Shown here in pieces: positions 46,420-57,784 of a DNA stretch of 64,000 nucleotides; positions within the stretch are counted from its first letter, which is position 1; the number at the start of each line of letters is the position of its first letter. Where the stretch lies: assembly GCF_014192115.1 (NCBI RefSeq), contig NZ_JACHXL010000008.1:21478-85477 (forward strand). The letters are read 5' to 3'. The notes below the pieces were generated by a model, which saw only the letters and a program-made list of their open reading frames with translations, made no database searches and was not told where the DNA came from. Source of the stretch: Psychrobacter luti. Its GTDB lineage: Bacteria; Pseudomonadota; Gammaproteobacteria; Pseudomonadales; Moraxellaceae. Position numbers and translations under genes: made by a program.

Positions 46420-46917
46420 ATGATGTGCTATGATAATTCTGAAATGTTCAGCTGGCCAATAGACGTGATGGCAAATGACAAACCGTTAACCCTTACTTCA
46501 CCGACACAGCGTCAAGGCAGCCGTTTTGAGCAGCAGGCGTGTGAGTTTTTACAAGCGCAAGGCTTGATATTGGTGGCGCAAAATTGGCAGCAACCAAAAG
46601 TGGGTGAGCTTGACTTAATTATGATAGAAAAAGGGCGGGCATGGTCGACATTGGTATTTATTGAAGTGCGGCAACGGCAGCGTTCAGGATTTGGTGATGC
46701 GGCGCTTAGCGTGACGAAAAATAAGCAAAACAAAATCATCAAAGCGGCGCGCTATTTTTTGCAGCAGCATCCTGAATATAGTGAGTATGACTGTCGGTTT
46801 GATGTGGTTGCCTATGATACCAATACCAAAAATAGTACCAGTGATATTAAAGAAATGTTGCCAGAAAATATTCACTCAGAATGGTTACAAGGGGCTTTTA
46901 TCGCGTCAGCTTGGTAA
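46420..46917 (+). CDS. yraN: UPF0102 (YraN) family nuclease-like protein
   Basis: 165 residues as given, against about 131 in E. coli. The fold resembles PD-(D/E)xK nucleases: GSRFEQQACEFL, VGELDLIMIEKG and LVFIEVRQRQR carry the acidic residues, and ARYFLQQHPEYSEYDCRFDVVAY follows. Several in-frame starts exist (46420, 46423, 46444, 46468). The conserved part begins near residue 29, so a start at or after 46444 is likely, and none has a clear ribosome binding site. It is usually next to rsmI and dolP, as here. Confidence 0.88.
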   Translation: MMCYDNSEMFSWPIDVMANDKPLTLTSPTQRQGSRFEQQACEFLQAQGLILVAQNWQQPKVGELDLIMIEKGRAWSTLVFIEVRQRQRSGFGDAALSVTKNKQNKIIKAARYFLQQHPEYSEYDCRFDVVAYDTNTKNSTSDIKEMLPENIHSEWLQGAFIASAW

Positions 46918-47167
46918 TCATAGTGATAAGGCTTTTTTTTGGGTCTTAATTAGTGTGGTGTTAAGTTGGCTTGAAGGTTAAGTTAAACAGTAAAATAAAT
47001 GCCAGCATCAAGCTGTCGTTACCAAAAGCCTAACCGGCTAGCGTAAAAATTCAGTAAAGTAGCTGAACTAAAAAGTATTAATTGAAGCGAAGTCGTATGA
47101 TTCTCACTACGAACTTGTTAGCACTATTCATCATTTAATTATTACATCATGTTCTAAGAGGTAAACT

Positions 47168-48004
47168 ATGACACGGATGCATTTGCGCACTGCTATTTTT
47201 GGCTCATCACGCCGCAAGGCGATTGGCGTTATGCTACTGACCAGCATCGTTGCGACTGGCTGTACCACCAACTATTTGACCAATAGTACAGAAGGTACGT
47301 ATGGCGTGCCGATGACAGAGCGCACCATTCCGCAGCGTTTGCTCGATCGTAGTATTGAGCATACTGTCAAGATTAACGTCTATGGTCTGCAAGAAAACTT
47401 ACAGCAAACTAGCCGTATGAGTATTGATAGCTTTAATAGTGAAGTACTGCTAACGGGTGAAGTACCAACGGAAGCCATCAAAGCAGAAGTTGAAAAGGTG
47501 GTTAGCTCTATGCCAGACGTGCGTCATGTCTATAATGAGCTTAACGTGAGTGCCTCAAAGGGCTATAGCTCAACCGTCCATGATGGTTATATCACCTCTA
47601 AACTACTGGCAAAAGTCGCCTCTAGTAATGGTGTGAAAGCCTCACAGATTAAAGCGGTGACCAATGATGGCGTGGTTTATATCATGGGGCGTATGACACC
47701 AACGCAGCAAAGCCACCTGATTGATATTGCCAATAATACCGTCGGCATTACAGAGTTAGTGCTGCTGACCACCGTGGTCGATGATAGAGGGGTAAAGATA
47801 GGTGATGATGACATCATGTATGAGAATAATTTGGCCAATCCTGCGGCCATACCAGTCGTTCAAAGTGGTGCTGCGCCAGCAGTAGCAAGCTCAGTAGCGG
47901 TAGATCCAACGATTAATGCCACGCTGATTATCGTCAACGAAGACGGTACGCCCGTCAATCAGCCGTCATCGAGCCCTTATATTGACCTTTATCAAAATCC
48001 CTAA
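47168..48004 (+). CDS. BON-domain outer-membrane lipoprotein, DolP-like
   Basis: 278 residues. The signal peptide ends with lipobox ATGC (Cys at about 36). Two BON domains follow: about 60-130 (INVYGLQENLQQTSRMSIDS with VLLTGEVPTEAIKAEVEKVV) and about 135-205 (SKLLAKVASSNGVKASQIKA with VVYIMGRMTPTQQ). The C-terminal 70 residues are extra compared with E. coli DolP (191). DolP binds anionic phospholipids at the division site and supports envelope integrity. The rsmI-yraN-dolP neighbourhood matches. An AGAGG site lies before the start. Confidence 0.9.
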   Translation: MTRMHLRTAIFGSSRRKAIGVMLLTSIVATGCTTNYLTNSTEGTYGVPMTERTIPQRLLDRSIEHTVKINVYGLQENLQQTSRMSIDSFNSEVLLTGEVPTEAIKAEVEKVVSSMPDVRHVYNELNVSASKGYSSTVHDGYITSKLLAKVASSNGVKASQIKAVTNDGVVYIMGRMTPTQQSHLIDIANNTVGITELVLLTTVVDDRGVKIGDDDIMYENNLANPAAIPVVQSGAAPAVASSVAVDPTINATLIIVNEDGTPVNQPSSSPYIDLYQNP

Positions 48005-48223
48005 CTAGCTGTTTCGATTACAAGCACAAGAATGCTAAACAGTCATAACAGGAAAAGCACGATAAATCCCTAGCCAGCCAGTAAGATATAGACCGTAAAA
48101 AGTAGAGGTGACGCTCTAACTAAAATAATAAAGTAGTCACTCTGCTATTCAGTTTTAACCAAATATCAAGTATAAACCGACGACTGATGTATTAATGATT
48201 GACCGATAATAGGACTGCTGGCG

Positions 48224-49207
48224 ATGACGGATTTAAATAATGAAACTATCCAAGTTGTGCAAACTGGGCAAATAAGAAGTCGTAAGCCAAAACGCATCAG
48301 CCTAGGCGTGACAGCCGCATTGGCCGTCGGCGGTATCGCGCTTGCGACCCAACAGGCACAAGCATTATCGGCGCTGGCTATCGTTAACGGTATTACTTCA
48401 AATGGCGGTGTTGGTGTCAGTAAAAATATTTTGTATGGCGATGAGCCCAATCAAGATTTGGATATCTACTATCCTAAACCTCTAACAAAAGCCATGAAGT
48501 CAAAAAACGTGACTGATGATAACGCTATTAATGATAGCTATCCGATGGTGGTTTTTGTCCATGGCGGTTCGTGGGAAAGTGGTAACAAAGACGAGTATGC
48601 CTTTGTTGGTCAAAGCTTGGCGCAAGCAGGCTATGTCACCGCAGTGATTAATTATCGTAAAGCCCCTGAGCATGTGTATCCTGATTATGTGCAAGATGCC
48701 GCGCAGGCCATCGCTTGGAGTTATAACAATGCCAAGAGCCTCCACGCTGACCCTAAGCGTTTGGCGGTGATAGGGCATTCTGCGGGTGCATTTAACGCGG
48801 TTGCTGCCGTCGCCAATGAAGACTTTTTAGCACCTTATGGTGTAAAGCCAAAAGATATTGCCGCCGTAATTGGCATTGCAGGCCCTTATAGCTATGACTT
48901 TCGTAAATTCAGTAGTAGAACTGCCTTTGGGCCAGATGAAACGCCAGAGACGGTGATGCCAGACCGCCAAATCAAAGGTAAGCAGCCACCTTATTTATTA
49001 TTGACTGCAGAAAAAGACAAAGTCGTCCATGTGACCAATACTATTAAAATGACACAGGCATTAAAAGTGGCAGGCGTTAAAGTGGAAACCGGCGAAATCG
49101 CAGGCGCCAGTCATGCCACCAGTATCGGTGCGATGGCACCGCCTTTACGCTGGGTCAATGATGTGCGCGCGCAAGTGCTTAGTTATTTGGACAAAACCCT
49201 TAAATAA
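48224..49207 (+). CDS. Secreted alpha/beta hydrolase (esterase)
   Basis: 327 residues. A basic N-terminus and a hydrophobic segment at about 25-48 suggest export. Oxyanion HGGSW is at about 110-114 and the nucleophile elbow GHSAGA at about 183-188. Asp in AEKDKVVH near 265 and His in GASHATS near 292 complete the triad. The fold matches BD-FAE/HSL-type carboxylesterases. There is no evident operon partner; it follows dolP by 219 bases without a terminator. Confidence 0.88.
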   Translation: MTDLNNETIQVVQTGQIRSRKPKRISLGVTAALAVGGIALATQQAQALSALAIVNGITSNGGVGVSKNILYGDEPNQDLDIYYPKPLTKAMKSKNVTDDNAINDSYPMVVFVHGGSWESGNKDEYAFVGQSLAQAGYVTAVINYRKAPEHVYPDYVQDAAQAIAWSYNNAKSLHADPKRLAVIGHSAGAFNAVAAVANEDFLAPYGVKPKDIAAVIGIAGPYSYDFRKFSSRTAFGPDETPETVMPDRQIKGKQPPYLLLTAEKDKVVHVTNTIKMTQALKVAGVKVETGEIAGASHATSIGAMAPPLRWVNDVRAQVLSYLDKTLK

Positions 49208-49371
49208 TGAGCGCCACGAATAATTAGTATCGCTTGATTGCACTATATCTAACACTGCCATTAATAGTTAAATGTAGTTGCGCAAGACAGTACTGTAAGA
49301 TGGTCAAACTCTTGTTATAATGACGTCACTTTAACCCTATACCCTATTTAAACTTTAAGGCAGAATATTCT

Positions 49372-49623
49372 ATGAGCATGAACGCTGACGATTTGATTGC
49401 ATTTTTACAAACTCACTTCCCAGATGCTTTTATTCAAGCTGCCAATCAAGGTACCAAGTTTGATGTACGGGTGGTTGATGCCAGTTTTGAAGGCAAGCGC
49501 GCAGTACAACGCCAGCAAGCTGTTTACGCCTTGGTAAACGACAAGATTGCGAGCGGTGATATTCACGCGCTCAATATTCAAGCCCTAACGCCAGCCGAAT
49601 GGGATACTCAATCTCAAGGCTAA
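49372..49623 (+). CDS. ibaG: BolA-family protein IbaG
   Basis: 83 residues (E. coli 84). BolA-fold protein with the conserved helix-turn segment RVVDASFEGKRAVQRQQAVYALV. IbaG partners monothiol glutaredoxins in Fe-S handling and acid response. Its position just upstream of murA is conserved in gammaproteobacteria. Confidence 0.93.
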   Translation: MSMNADDLIAFLQTHFPDAFIQAANQGTKFDVRVVDASFEGKRAVQRQQAVYALVNDKIASGDIHALNIQALTPAEWDTQSQG

Positions 49624-49649
49624 TTTTTTTTATTGCTTTTTATCTATGA

Positions 49650-51008
<1,359 letters not shown>

Positions 51009-51108
51009 ACGGGTTAATTAGTCGTTAGTATTGGTATTCACGCCTATTTATTAAAATTAATAATGCCTGTTAAGTAAGGCAACTAACTGTACACGGACAC
51101 GAGTCATT

Positions 51109-51804
51109 ATGACTGAAGCAAGCAATAGCCTTCCAACTGACGGCTTATTAAACGAAGTAAATGATGAGTTCTCAGGTTTGACACTGGCGCTATCAAAGGG
51201 TCGTATTTTAGAAGAAACGATGCCTTTGTTACGCGCTGCTGGTGTCGAATTATTAGAAGACCCTGAAGCATCACGCAAACTTATTTTCCCAACCTCAAAC
51301 CCAAATGTACGCGTCTTAATTTTGCGTGCCAGTGATGTGCCAACCTACGTTGAACACGGTGCTGCTGATTTTGGCGTGGCGGGCAAAGATGTATTGCTTG
51401 AGCATGGTGCCAATCACGTTTATGAATTGTTAGATTTGCAGATTGCCCAGTGTAAGCTGATGACGGCGGGCGTTAAAGGTGCGCCGCTGCCAAATCGCCG
51501 TCTGCGTATTGCGACTAAATACGTTAATGTTGCTCGTGCTTACTTTGCCAGCCAAGGTCAGCAAGTCGATGTGATTAAGCTGTATGGTTCGATGGAACTT
51601 GCACCACTAGTTGGTTTGGGTGACTTGATTGTTGACGTCGTCGATACTGGTAATACGCTGCGCGCCAATGGACTTGAAGCGCGCGACCATATTTGTGATG
51701 TGTCGTCACGCCTTATCGTCAATCAGGTCAGCTATAAGCGTAAATTTGCCCTTCTTGAGCCGATTTTAGATAGTTTTAAAGACAGTATTGCCAGCGCTTC
51801 TTAA
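51109..51804 (+). CDS. hisG: ATP phosphoribosyltransferase, short form HisG
   Basis: It catalyses the first step of histidine synthesis from ATP and PRPP. It has 231 residues, the short type lacking the C-terminal regulatory domain (E. coli HisG has 299). Signatures are [38 protein letters not shown] and [17 protein letters not shown]. Short HisG needs the HisZ partner for activity and feedback control; hisZ is not in this window. A polar N-terminal extension of about 24 residues is present. Confidence 0.96.
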   Translation: MTEASNSLPTDGLLNEVNDEFSGLTLALSKGRILEETMPLLRAAGVELLEDPEASRKLIFPTSNPNVRVLILRASDVPTYVEHGAADFGVAGKDVLLEHGANHVYELLDLQIAQCKLMTAGVKGAPLPNRRLRIATKYVNVARAYFASQGQQVDVIKLYGSMELAPLVGLGDLIVDVVDTGNTLRANGLEARDHICDVSSRLIVNQVSYKRKFALLEPILDSFKDSIASAS

Positions 51805-51889
51805 ATGAGCATTTATTCAGTATTTATAAAGCACTCTTATTAAGCACTAGCAATCATTGATAATATCAAGCATGGTTATACAAAATTTT

Positions 51890-51940
51890 AAACCAGTTTG
51901 GCGCTCTAGGATAGATATAGCGTGCTAAACTGGTTTTGTT
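51890..51940 (+). terminator. Terminator-like hairpin after hisG
   Basis: AAACCAGTTT (51890-51899) pairs with AAACTGGTTT (51927-51936), and inner GCGCT/AGCG arms extend it. A T-rich tail follows. It may end the murA-hisG transcript or reduce flow into hisD. Confidence 0.75.
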
Positions 51941-52092
51941 GTATTTGCTTGCCAGAAAATAAAAGCTCAGTATAATCTGAGTCAGCCAACCATAAATACG
52001 CTGGGATACCAGCCTTTTTTATTTTCCCATTTGCCCTTTTATCAAATCTATTCTTTATAGCCGTATTTCATGCTCAACTATAGGATTAAGTC

Positions 52093-53388
52093 ATGCGCCA
52101 ACTAAGTACTCAAGATGCTGATTTTGACAGTCAACTGACCCAACTGCTTGCTTTTGAAACCGTGAACGATGTTGAATTGCTAAAAACCGTTGACGATATC
52201 ATTGCAAAAGTACGTCATGGTGGCGATAGCGTGGTACTGGCCTTGACCCAACAGTTTGATCAGCATCCAGCGACGACGATACAAGAGCTAGAGCTGTCTA
52301 AAGAGGCGCTTGCTGAAGCGTTTGCCAATCTTGACGATACCGTGAAAACGGCTTTGATGACAGCAGCGACACGCGTGCAGACATTCCATGAGCGCCAAGT
52401 GCAAGAAACTTGGCAATATGAAGACGAGCTTGGCAATCGCTTAGGTCAAAAGGTGACGCCGCTTGATCGTGTTGGTATTTATGTGCCTGGCGGCTTGGCA
52501 TCTTATCCGTCTTCTGTATTGATGAATGCGATCCCTGCCAAAGTAGCTGGCGTTGCCGAGGTAATCATGGTGGTACCAGCGCCAAAGGGCGTGCTCAATC
52601 CATTGGTATTGGCAGCGGCGCATTTGGCACAAGTTGACCGTGTCTTTACCATTGGCGGTGCGCAAGCAGTTGCCGCCTTGGCATACGGTACCGAAACGAT
52701 TCCGGCTGTAGATAAAATCACTGGCCCTGGCAACAAATATGTTGCAGCGGCGAAGCGAGCAGTATTTGGTCAAGTTGGGATTGATATGATTGCCGGTCCT
52801 TCTGAAGTATTGGTCTATGCAGAAGGCGAGGCGCAAGATCGCGCCGATTGGTTGGCGATGGATTTATTGTCACAAGCGGAGCATGATCGTATCGCCCAAG
52901 CTATCTTTGTCACTACAAGTGAACAGCAGCTTGCAGAAGTAGCAGAGGAAATTGAAAAAGCCTTGGCAGAGTTACCAAAAGCCGATATCGCCCGCGATTC
53001 CCTAAAAAACCGTGGCGCGCTTATTTTGGTCAAAGACCGCAAGGAGGGCATGGCTGTGATTAATCGCGTTGCCCCTGAGCATTTAGAGTTGTCCGTCGAT
53101 AATCCTGATGCACTACTTGATGATATTCGTCATGCTGGTGCTATCTTTATGGGGCGTCATACGCCTGAAGCGATTGGTGACTACTGTGCAGGGCCTAATC
53201 ACGTGTTGCCAACCTCTGGTACGGCACGTTTTTCTTCACCGCTCGGTGTCTATGACTTCCAAAAGAAATCATCGATAATTTATTGTAGTGAAGCGGGTAG
53301 TAAGCCGCTGGCAGAAACAGCCGATATTTTAGCGCAGCGTGAGGACTTAGAAGCCCATGCGCGCTCAGCCCGTTATCGTTATCAATAA
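52093..53388 (+). CDS. hisD: Histidinol dehydrogenase
   Basis: It oxidises histidinol to histidine in the last two steps of the pathway, using zinc and NAD. It has 431 residues (E. coli 434). Signatures are VGIYVPGGLASYPSSVLMN, FTIGGAQAVAALAYGT, DMIAGPSEVL and the zinc/catalytic region QAEHD. VAPEHLEL and GNHVLPT-like AGPNHVLPTSGTARF are also present. It sits between hisG and hisC. Confidence 0.98.
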   Translation: MRQLSTQDADFDSQLTQLLAFETVNDVELLKTVDDIIAKVRHGGDSVVLALTQQFDQHPATTIQELELSKEALAEAFANLDDTVKTALMTAATRVQTFHERQVQETWQYEDELGNRLGQKVTPLDRVGIYVPGGLASYPSSVLMNAIPAKVAGVAEVIMVVPAPKGVLNPLVLAAAHLAQVDRVFTIGGAQAVAALAYGTETIPAVDKITGPGNKYVAAAKRAVFGQVGIDMIAGPSEVLVYAEGEAQDRADWLAMDLLSQAEHDRIAQAIFVTTSEQQLAEVAEEIEKALAELPKADIARDSLKNRGALILVKDRKEGMAVINRVAPEHLELSVDNPDALLDDIRHAGAIFMGRHTPEAIGDYCAGPNHVLPTSGTARFSSPLGVYDFQKKSSIIYCSEAGSKPLAETADILAQREDLEAHARSARYRYQ

Positions 53389-53567
53389 CAGCGATAGGTT
53401 GATTTAGGATTTGCTTTTTAGTTTTATATTAAGAAGATTTTTTAAGCATTGATATTTAATGACTGTATTTACGAGATAGATTTAACAACTGATTTTTAAG
53501 AACTATGTTTACAAATTATATTTAATAAAAATGTCTAATAATGACATGGCTAATAGTAGGATAACTT

Positions 53568-54701
53568 ATGAGTGAGTCAAAGATAGATACCAGACTTTGG
53601 TCGTCCAAAGCACGCAACCTATCACCTTATGTGCCAGGTGAGCAGCCGCGACATGACAATTTGTGCAAATTGAATACCAATGAGAATCCTTTCCCACCAT
53701 CACCAAAAGTCGGTGAGGCAATCGCCAAAGTCTTAGAGCAGCAAGCAGATGACCTACGTTTATATCCTGCGCCTGAGTCTGATGACTTGCGTGCTGCGTT
53801 GGCAGAGTTATATAACCTTGATATCAATCAAGTGTTTGTCGGTAATGGCTCTGATGAAGTATTGGCGTTGGTATTTGCCAGCTTTTTCTTAAAAGAGCGC
53901 CCTGTTTTAGCCCCTGATATTAGCTATAGTTTCTACCCTGTTTATGCCAATACTTTTGGTGTTGAACTGGTGCAAATTGCCTTAGAAGAAGACTTTAGTA
54001 TCGACCCTGATGCCTATCGCCAGCCTTGTAGCGGTATCATTATTGCCAATCCTAACGCCCCAACTGGTTTGTTACTATCGCTTGCTGACATTCGCAAGCT
54101 TGCTGGCGAACACTCAAATTCAGTGATTGTGATTGACGAAGCTTATATCGATTTTGCGCAAAAAGAAGAGGGTAGCTTAGATACAGAAGTATCAGCGGTT
54201 AGCCTGATTAATGAGTTCGATAATTTGCTTGTGACGCAAACCTTTTCAAAATCACGCTCGCTTGCCGGTTTACGTGTCGGTATGGCGTTTGGTAATGCTT
54301 CATTAATCGAAGCGTTAACGCGTATGAAAAATAGCTTTAATAGCTATCCGCTTGATAAGTTGGCGCAAGCGGGAGCGACCGCTAGCGTCTTAGATGTCGA
54401 GTATTTTACCCAGACCTGCCAGCAAGTCATCGACTTACGTCAAGCACTTACTGCAGAGCTAACGGCGCTCGATTATGAGGTGCTGCCATCGCACGCCAAC
54501 TTTGTATTCGCCCGTCCAAAAGATGGTGAGGCAAGTGCGGTAGCAAGTACGTTACGCGAGCAAGGTATTATCGTGCGTCATTTTGATAAACCACGTATCA
54601 ATGAATATTTGCGTATTACTGTTGGTACAGCAGCGCAGAATCAGCGCTTGATTGATGCGTTAAAAGTGTTGCAAGCAGAAGTTGAAAGCGTTGCTGAGTA
54701 A
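53568..54701 (+). CDS. hisC: Histidinol-phosphate aminotransferase
   Basis: A PLP aminotransferase that makes histidinol phosphate from imidazole acetol phosphate. It has 377 residues (E. coli 356). KLNTNENPFPPSPKV at the N-terminus, IIIANPNAPTG, IDEAYIDF and the PLP lysine in TQTFSKSRSLAGLRVG are diagnostic. An acidic C-terminal tail follows. A TAGGAT site lies before the ATG. A terminator shared with pabB follows. Confidence 0.97.
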   Translation: MSESKIDTRLWSSKARNLSPYVPGEQPRHDNLCKLNTNENPFPPSPKVGEAIAKVLEQQADDLRLYPAPESDDLRAALAELYNLDINQVFVGNGSDEVLALVFASFFLKERPVLAPDISYSFYPVYANTFGVELVQIALEEDFSIDPDAYRQPCSGIIIANPNAPTGLLLSLADIRKLAGEHSNSVIVIDEAYIDFAQKEEGSLDTEVSAVSLINEFDNLLVTQTFSKSRSLAGLRVGMAFGNASLIEALTRMKNSFNSYPLDKLAQAGATASVLDVEYFTQTCQQVIDLRQALTAELTALDYEVLPSHANFVFARPKDGEASAVASTLREQGIIVRHFDKPRINEYLRITVGTAAQNQRLIDALKVLQAEVESVAE

Positions 54702-54764
54702 TACCTTGTTTAAGATTTATATTTTGATCATCTAAATAAAGTCGTATTGCAAAGTTATGTAAAT

Positions 54765-54802
54765 AAAAAAGCCTGCTAACGTCATGTTGAGCAGGCTTTT
54801 TT
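54765..54802. terminator. Bidirectional terminator, hisC / pabB
   Basis: AAAAAAGCCTGCT with AGCAGGCTTTTTT and a 12-base loop, between converging genes. Confidence 0.95.
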
Positions 54803-54833
54803 ATTGATTTTTTATTCATCTTTTAAATAAAGC

Positions 54834-56546
54834 TTAAGTTCCTTTCTTAATATTGTCTTGAGTTAAAACGCTTAACAGGTTGCCGACTTTATCGAGGCAT
54901 TCTTGATATTCAGCATCACAGTCAGAAGCAACCGTGATACCGCCGCCTGCCCATAAGCTGACATGTCTTTCTTTTTCTAACTCATCATTTGATAAGGTAT
55001 TGGCTTGTAAAGTACGAATCAATACATTCCATTGACCACTGCCATCGAAGTTCATATACCCTAATGTGCCACAATAAGCACTGCGCGCTGCACCTTCTAA
55101 CTCCGAGATAATTTCAACGGCGCGTTTTTTTGGCGTACCTGTAATGGAACCGGCGGGCAAACTGCCAAATAATACGGCAAGCGGGTGACTATCTGTCTTT
55201 AGCTCAGCGGTAATGGTACTGACCATATGATGTACATTGCTAAAGCTCTCAATCGCAAATAATTGCGGCACTTTGACACTGCCAATCTTGGCATATTTGC
55301 CCAAATCATTACGCAATAAATCGACAATCATGACGTTTTCAGCACGGTCCTTCTCGCTATCAATAAGCTGCTGTTTATAAGCGTTGTCTTGTTCAGTATT
55401 CAATCCACGCGGCATCGTACCTTTAATAGGCTTAGTACGTATATGGTGCTTGCCTGTGTTACCGTCTTTATTAAAGGTGAAAAACAGTTCAGGCGAGCAG
55501 CTTAACAATTCAAATTGATTGTCTTGCGTATCAACGCTCATTTCACTATCAAAATTATTAACCGCTAGATACCCTGCAAAGGGTGCTTGGGTATTACGAT
55601 GCAAGGCAGGTAAATAGTCGATGAGCATCGGTGTAACATTATCAGTGGTGTTTTGATTAAAGGCACCTTGCCATTTTTGGGTAAGATTGATTTGATAGCA
55701 GTCACCTTGTTGCAGATAGTTTTGCGTTTTATCATAGGCTTGCTGATAATCCCGCTTGCTCCATTGTGCTTTTAATAATAAAGGTGCCGTTTGATATGAT
55801 TCTTTGAGCATTGGTTTTGCTAAAGTTTGATTAGATAATTCCTTATCCAATAACTCTAAATATGAGATAAGCGCTTTGACTAGCCCGCCTTTGTGTTCAT
55901 CATCGTTATGAGTATCATTGACGCTGTCTTTTATAGCGAGCTGCCAGCTCGTTTGCTCAGTATTTGGCGTTAGATAAATATCATAATGCCCTAAGGTGGC
56001 ACAAGGCTGCGCTGCCAGCTCTATTTTGGCAGCTGGGCTAAGCTCATAAGCGGCAATATCATAACCAATAAAGCCAATTAATCCATGCTTATAACTTGGC
56101 TGCTCATCATGATCTTCAATCGACAGAGAATCCTTATCATAAGCATCATCGGCGTCATAATCCTGACTATAAGCAATCAACTCTTCTTGCCAGTCGCTAT
56201 AACTCATATAGGCGCTAGTAATCGCTTGATTGGTTTTATCATTACTATGGGAGCCATCACGGCAATTTTTTATCACTTTATAGACGTTCGGTTGCTGATG
56301 AGGCAATTTAGAATCAGCAACGTGAACGGACCAGCTCATTTTTGGTAATAAACCAATCACAGGTCGCCTATCGTTATTTAGCCAAACCAATTGCCAGTTT
56401 GCTTTAGGATTTTGTGCGCACAAATAACGCTGTAGTTGTGGCAACAGCTCTGCGGCAGACAGGTCACCAAAACGCCAGCTAGGTTGAGTAGCTGGCGATG
56501 GGGCAGATGCTGTCTGCTCAGTTTTAATATGCGATGCTACGAGCAT
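54834..56546 (-). CDS. pabB: Aminodeoxychorismate synthase component I
   Basis: It makes 4-amino-4-deoxychorismate from chorismate for folate synthesis, using ammonia from PabA. It has 570 residues, longer than the 453 of E. coli. The extra length is largely in polar Asp/Asn-rich segments of the N-terminal half (about 96-153 and 207-221). Catalytic signatures are PELFF, TKPIKGTMPRG, MIVDLLRNDLGK, FSNVHHMVSTI, GSLPAGSITGTPK and AYCGTLGYM. No glutaminase domain is fused. It starts 2 bases after the fabB stop, so the two are co-transcribed and probably coupled. Confidence 0.95.
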   Translation of the reverse strand: MLVASHIKTEQTASAPSPATQPSWRFGDLSAAELLPQLQRYLCAQNPKANWQLVWLNNDRRPVIGLLPKMSWSVHVADSKLPHQQPNVYKVIKNCRDGSHSNDKTNQAITSAYMSYSDWQEELIAYSQDYDADDAYDKDSLSIEDHDEQPSYKHGLIGFIGYDIAAYELSPAAKIELAAQPCATLGHYDIYLTPNTEQTSWQLAIKDSVNDTHNDDEHKGGLVKALISYLELLDKELSNQTLAKPMLKESYQTAPLLLKAQWSKRDYQQAYDKTQNYLQQGDCYQINLTQKWQGAFNQNTTDNVTPMLIDYLPALHRNTQAPFAGYLAVNNFDSEMSVDTQDNQFELLSCSPELFFTFNKDGNTGKHHIRTKPIKGTMPRGLNTEQDNAYKQQLIDSEKDRAENVMIVDLLRNDLGKYAKIGSVKVPQLFAIESFSNVHHMVSTITAELKTDSHPLAVLFGSLPAGSITGTPKKRAVEIISELEGAARSAYCGTLGYMNFDGSGQWNVLIRTLQANTLSNDELEKERHVSLWAGGGITVASDCDAEYQECLDKVGNLLSVLTQDNIKKGT

Positions 56547-56548
56547 AG

Positions 56549-57784
56549 TTAGGCGTCAAACTTTTTGATAATTAAGGTGGCATTAGTACCGCCAAAGCCA
56601 AAGCTATTGCTCATAAGCGTGTTAAGCTCAACGTCACGCTTTTCAGTGACAATATCAAAGCCTTCAGCAGCAGGGTCTAATTCTGTAATATTAATACTTG
56701 GGGCAATAAAGCCTTCTTGTAGCATCAGTAAGCAATAAATCAATTCTTGCGCGCCGACTGCACCCAAGCTATGACCCGTCATCGACTTAGTTGAGCTGAT
56801 AGCAGGTACTTGACTGACATCATCACCAAATACTTTGGCAATGGCTTTAAGCTCAGTCACATCGCCTAGCGGCGTACTTGTACCATGGCTATTGATATAG
56901 TCAACGCTTTCTAAACCTGCCTCAGCAAGGGCAAGTTGCATACAGCGGACAGCGCCTTCACCACTTGGGGCGACCATTTCAGCACCATCAGAGCTGGCAC
57001 CATAACCGACGATTTCAGCCAAGATATTGGCACCGCGCGCTTGGGCGTGCTCAAGACTTTCAACCACCACCATCGCGCCGCCTGCTGCAATCACAAAACC
57101 ATCACGATTTTTATCATACGCTCTAGAGGCAAGTGTCGGCGTGTCATTATACTGCGTACTGACTGCGCCCATGGCATCAAACATGCATGACTGCGTCCAA
57201 TGTTCCGCTTCACTACCGCCGGCAAGTATCACATCGGCTTTACCAAGTTGGATAAGCTCGGCTGCATGACCGATACAATGCGTCGAGGTTGCACAAGCAG
57301 AAGATAAGGAGTAGGAGATACCTTGGATTTTCAAACCCGTTGCCAGCGCAGCTGATACCGAGCTGCCCATGGTTTTTGGCACCGCCATTGCACCGACACC
57401 GCGCAAACCTTTTTCGCGCATCGCATCGATGGCATTAACGATATTTTCGGTTGACGCGCCTCCTGAGCTTGCGACCACACCCACACGCGGATTATTGTTG
57501 ATGGTCTCAAGCGTCAAGCCCGACTGCTCAATGGCGTCTAAAGCGCTGACATAAGCATAAAGACTTGCGTCACTAAAAAAACGCTTCAATTTACGGTCAA
57601 TGCCCGACGTATCAAGTTCTGACTTATCAATACTACCGCTAACGTGTGATTTAAAGTCGTGCTCAGCATACGATTCATTGAACGTAATACCTGAGCGCCC
57701 TTGTTTAAGAGCATCGGTGACAGTAGCCAAATCATGTCCGATACAAGAGACTATCCCTGCTCCAGTGATAACAACGCGGCGCAT
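56549..57784 (-). CDS. fabB: 3-oxoacyl-[ACP] synthase I
   Basis: Beta-ketoacyl-ACP synthase of type II fatty-acid synthesis. It has 411 residues (E. coli FabB 406). Active-site residues are Cys164 ([10 protein letters not shown]), His in [11 protein letters not shown] and Lys/His in [10 protein letters not shown]. The N-terminal [15 protein letters not shown] is typical. FabB is needed to elongate unsaturated intermediates, relevant to membrane fluidity in a cold-adapted host. fabA is not adjacent. It leads a two-gene unit with pabB. Confidence 0.95.
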   Translation of the reverse strand: MRRVVITGAGIVSCIGHDLATVTDALKQGRSGITFNESYAEHDFKSHVSGSIDKSELDTSGIDRKLKRFFSDASLYAYVSALDAIEQSGLTLETINNNPRVGVVASSGGASTENIVNAIDAMREKGLRGVGAMAVPKTMGSSVSAALATGLKIQGISYSLSSACATSTHCIGHAAELIQLGKADVILAGGSEAEHWTQSCMFDAMGAVSTQYNDTPTLASRAYDKNRDGFVIAAGGAMVVVESLEHAQARGANILAEIVGYGASSDGAEMVAPSGEGAVRCMQLALAEAGLESVDYINSHGTSTPLGDVTELKAIAKVFGDDVSQVPAISSTKSMTGHSLGAVGAQELIYCLLMLQEGFIAPSINITELDPAAEGFDIVTEKRDVELNTLMSNSFGFGGTNATLIIKKFDA

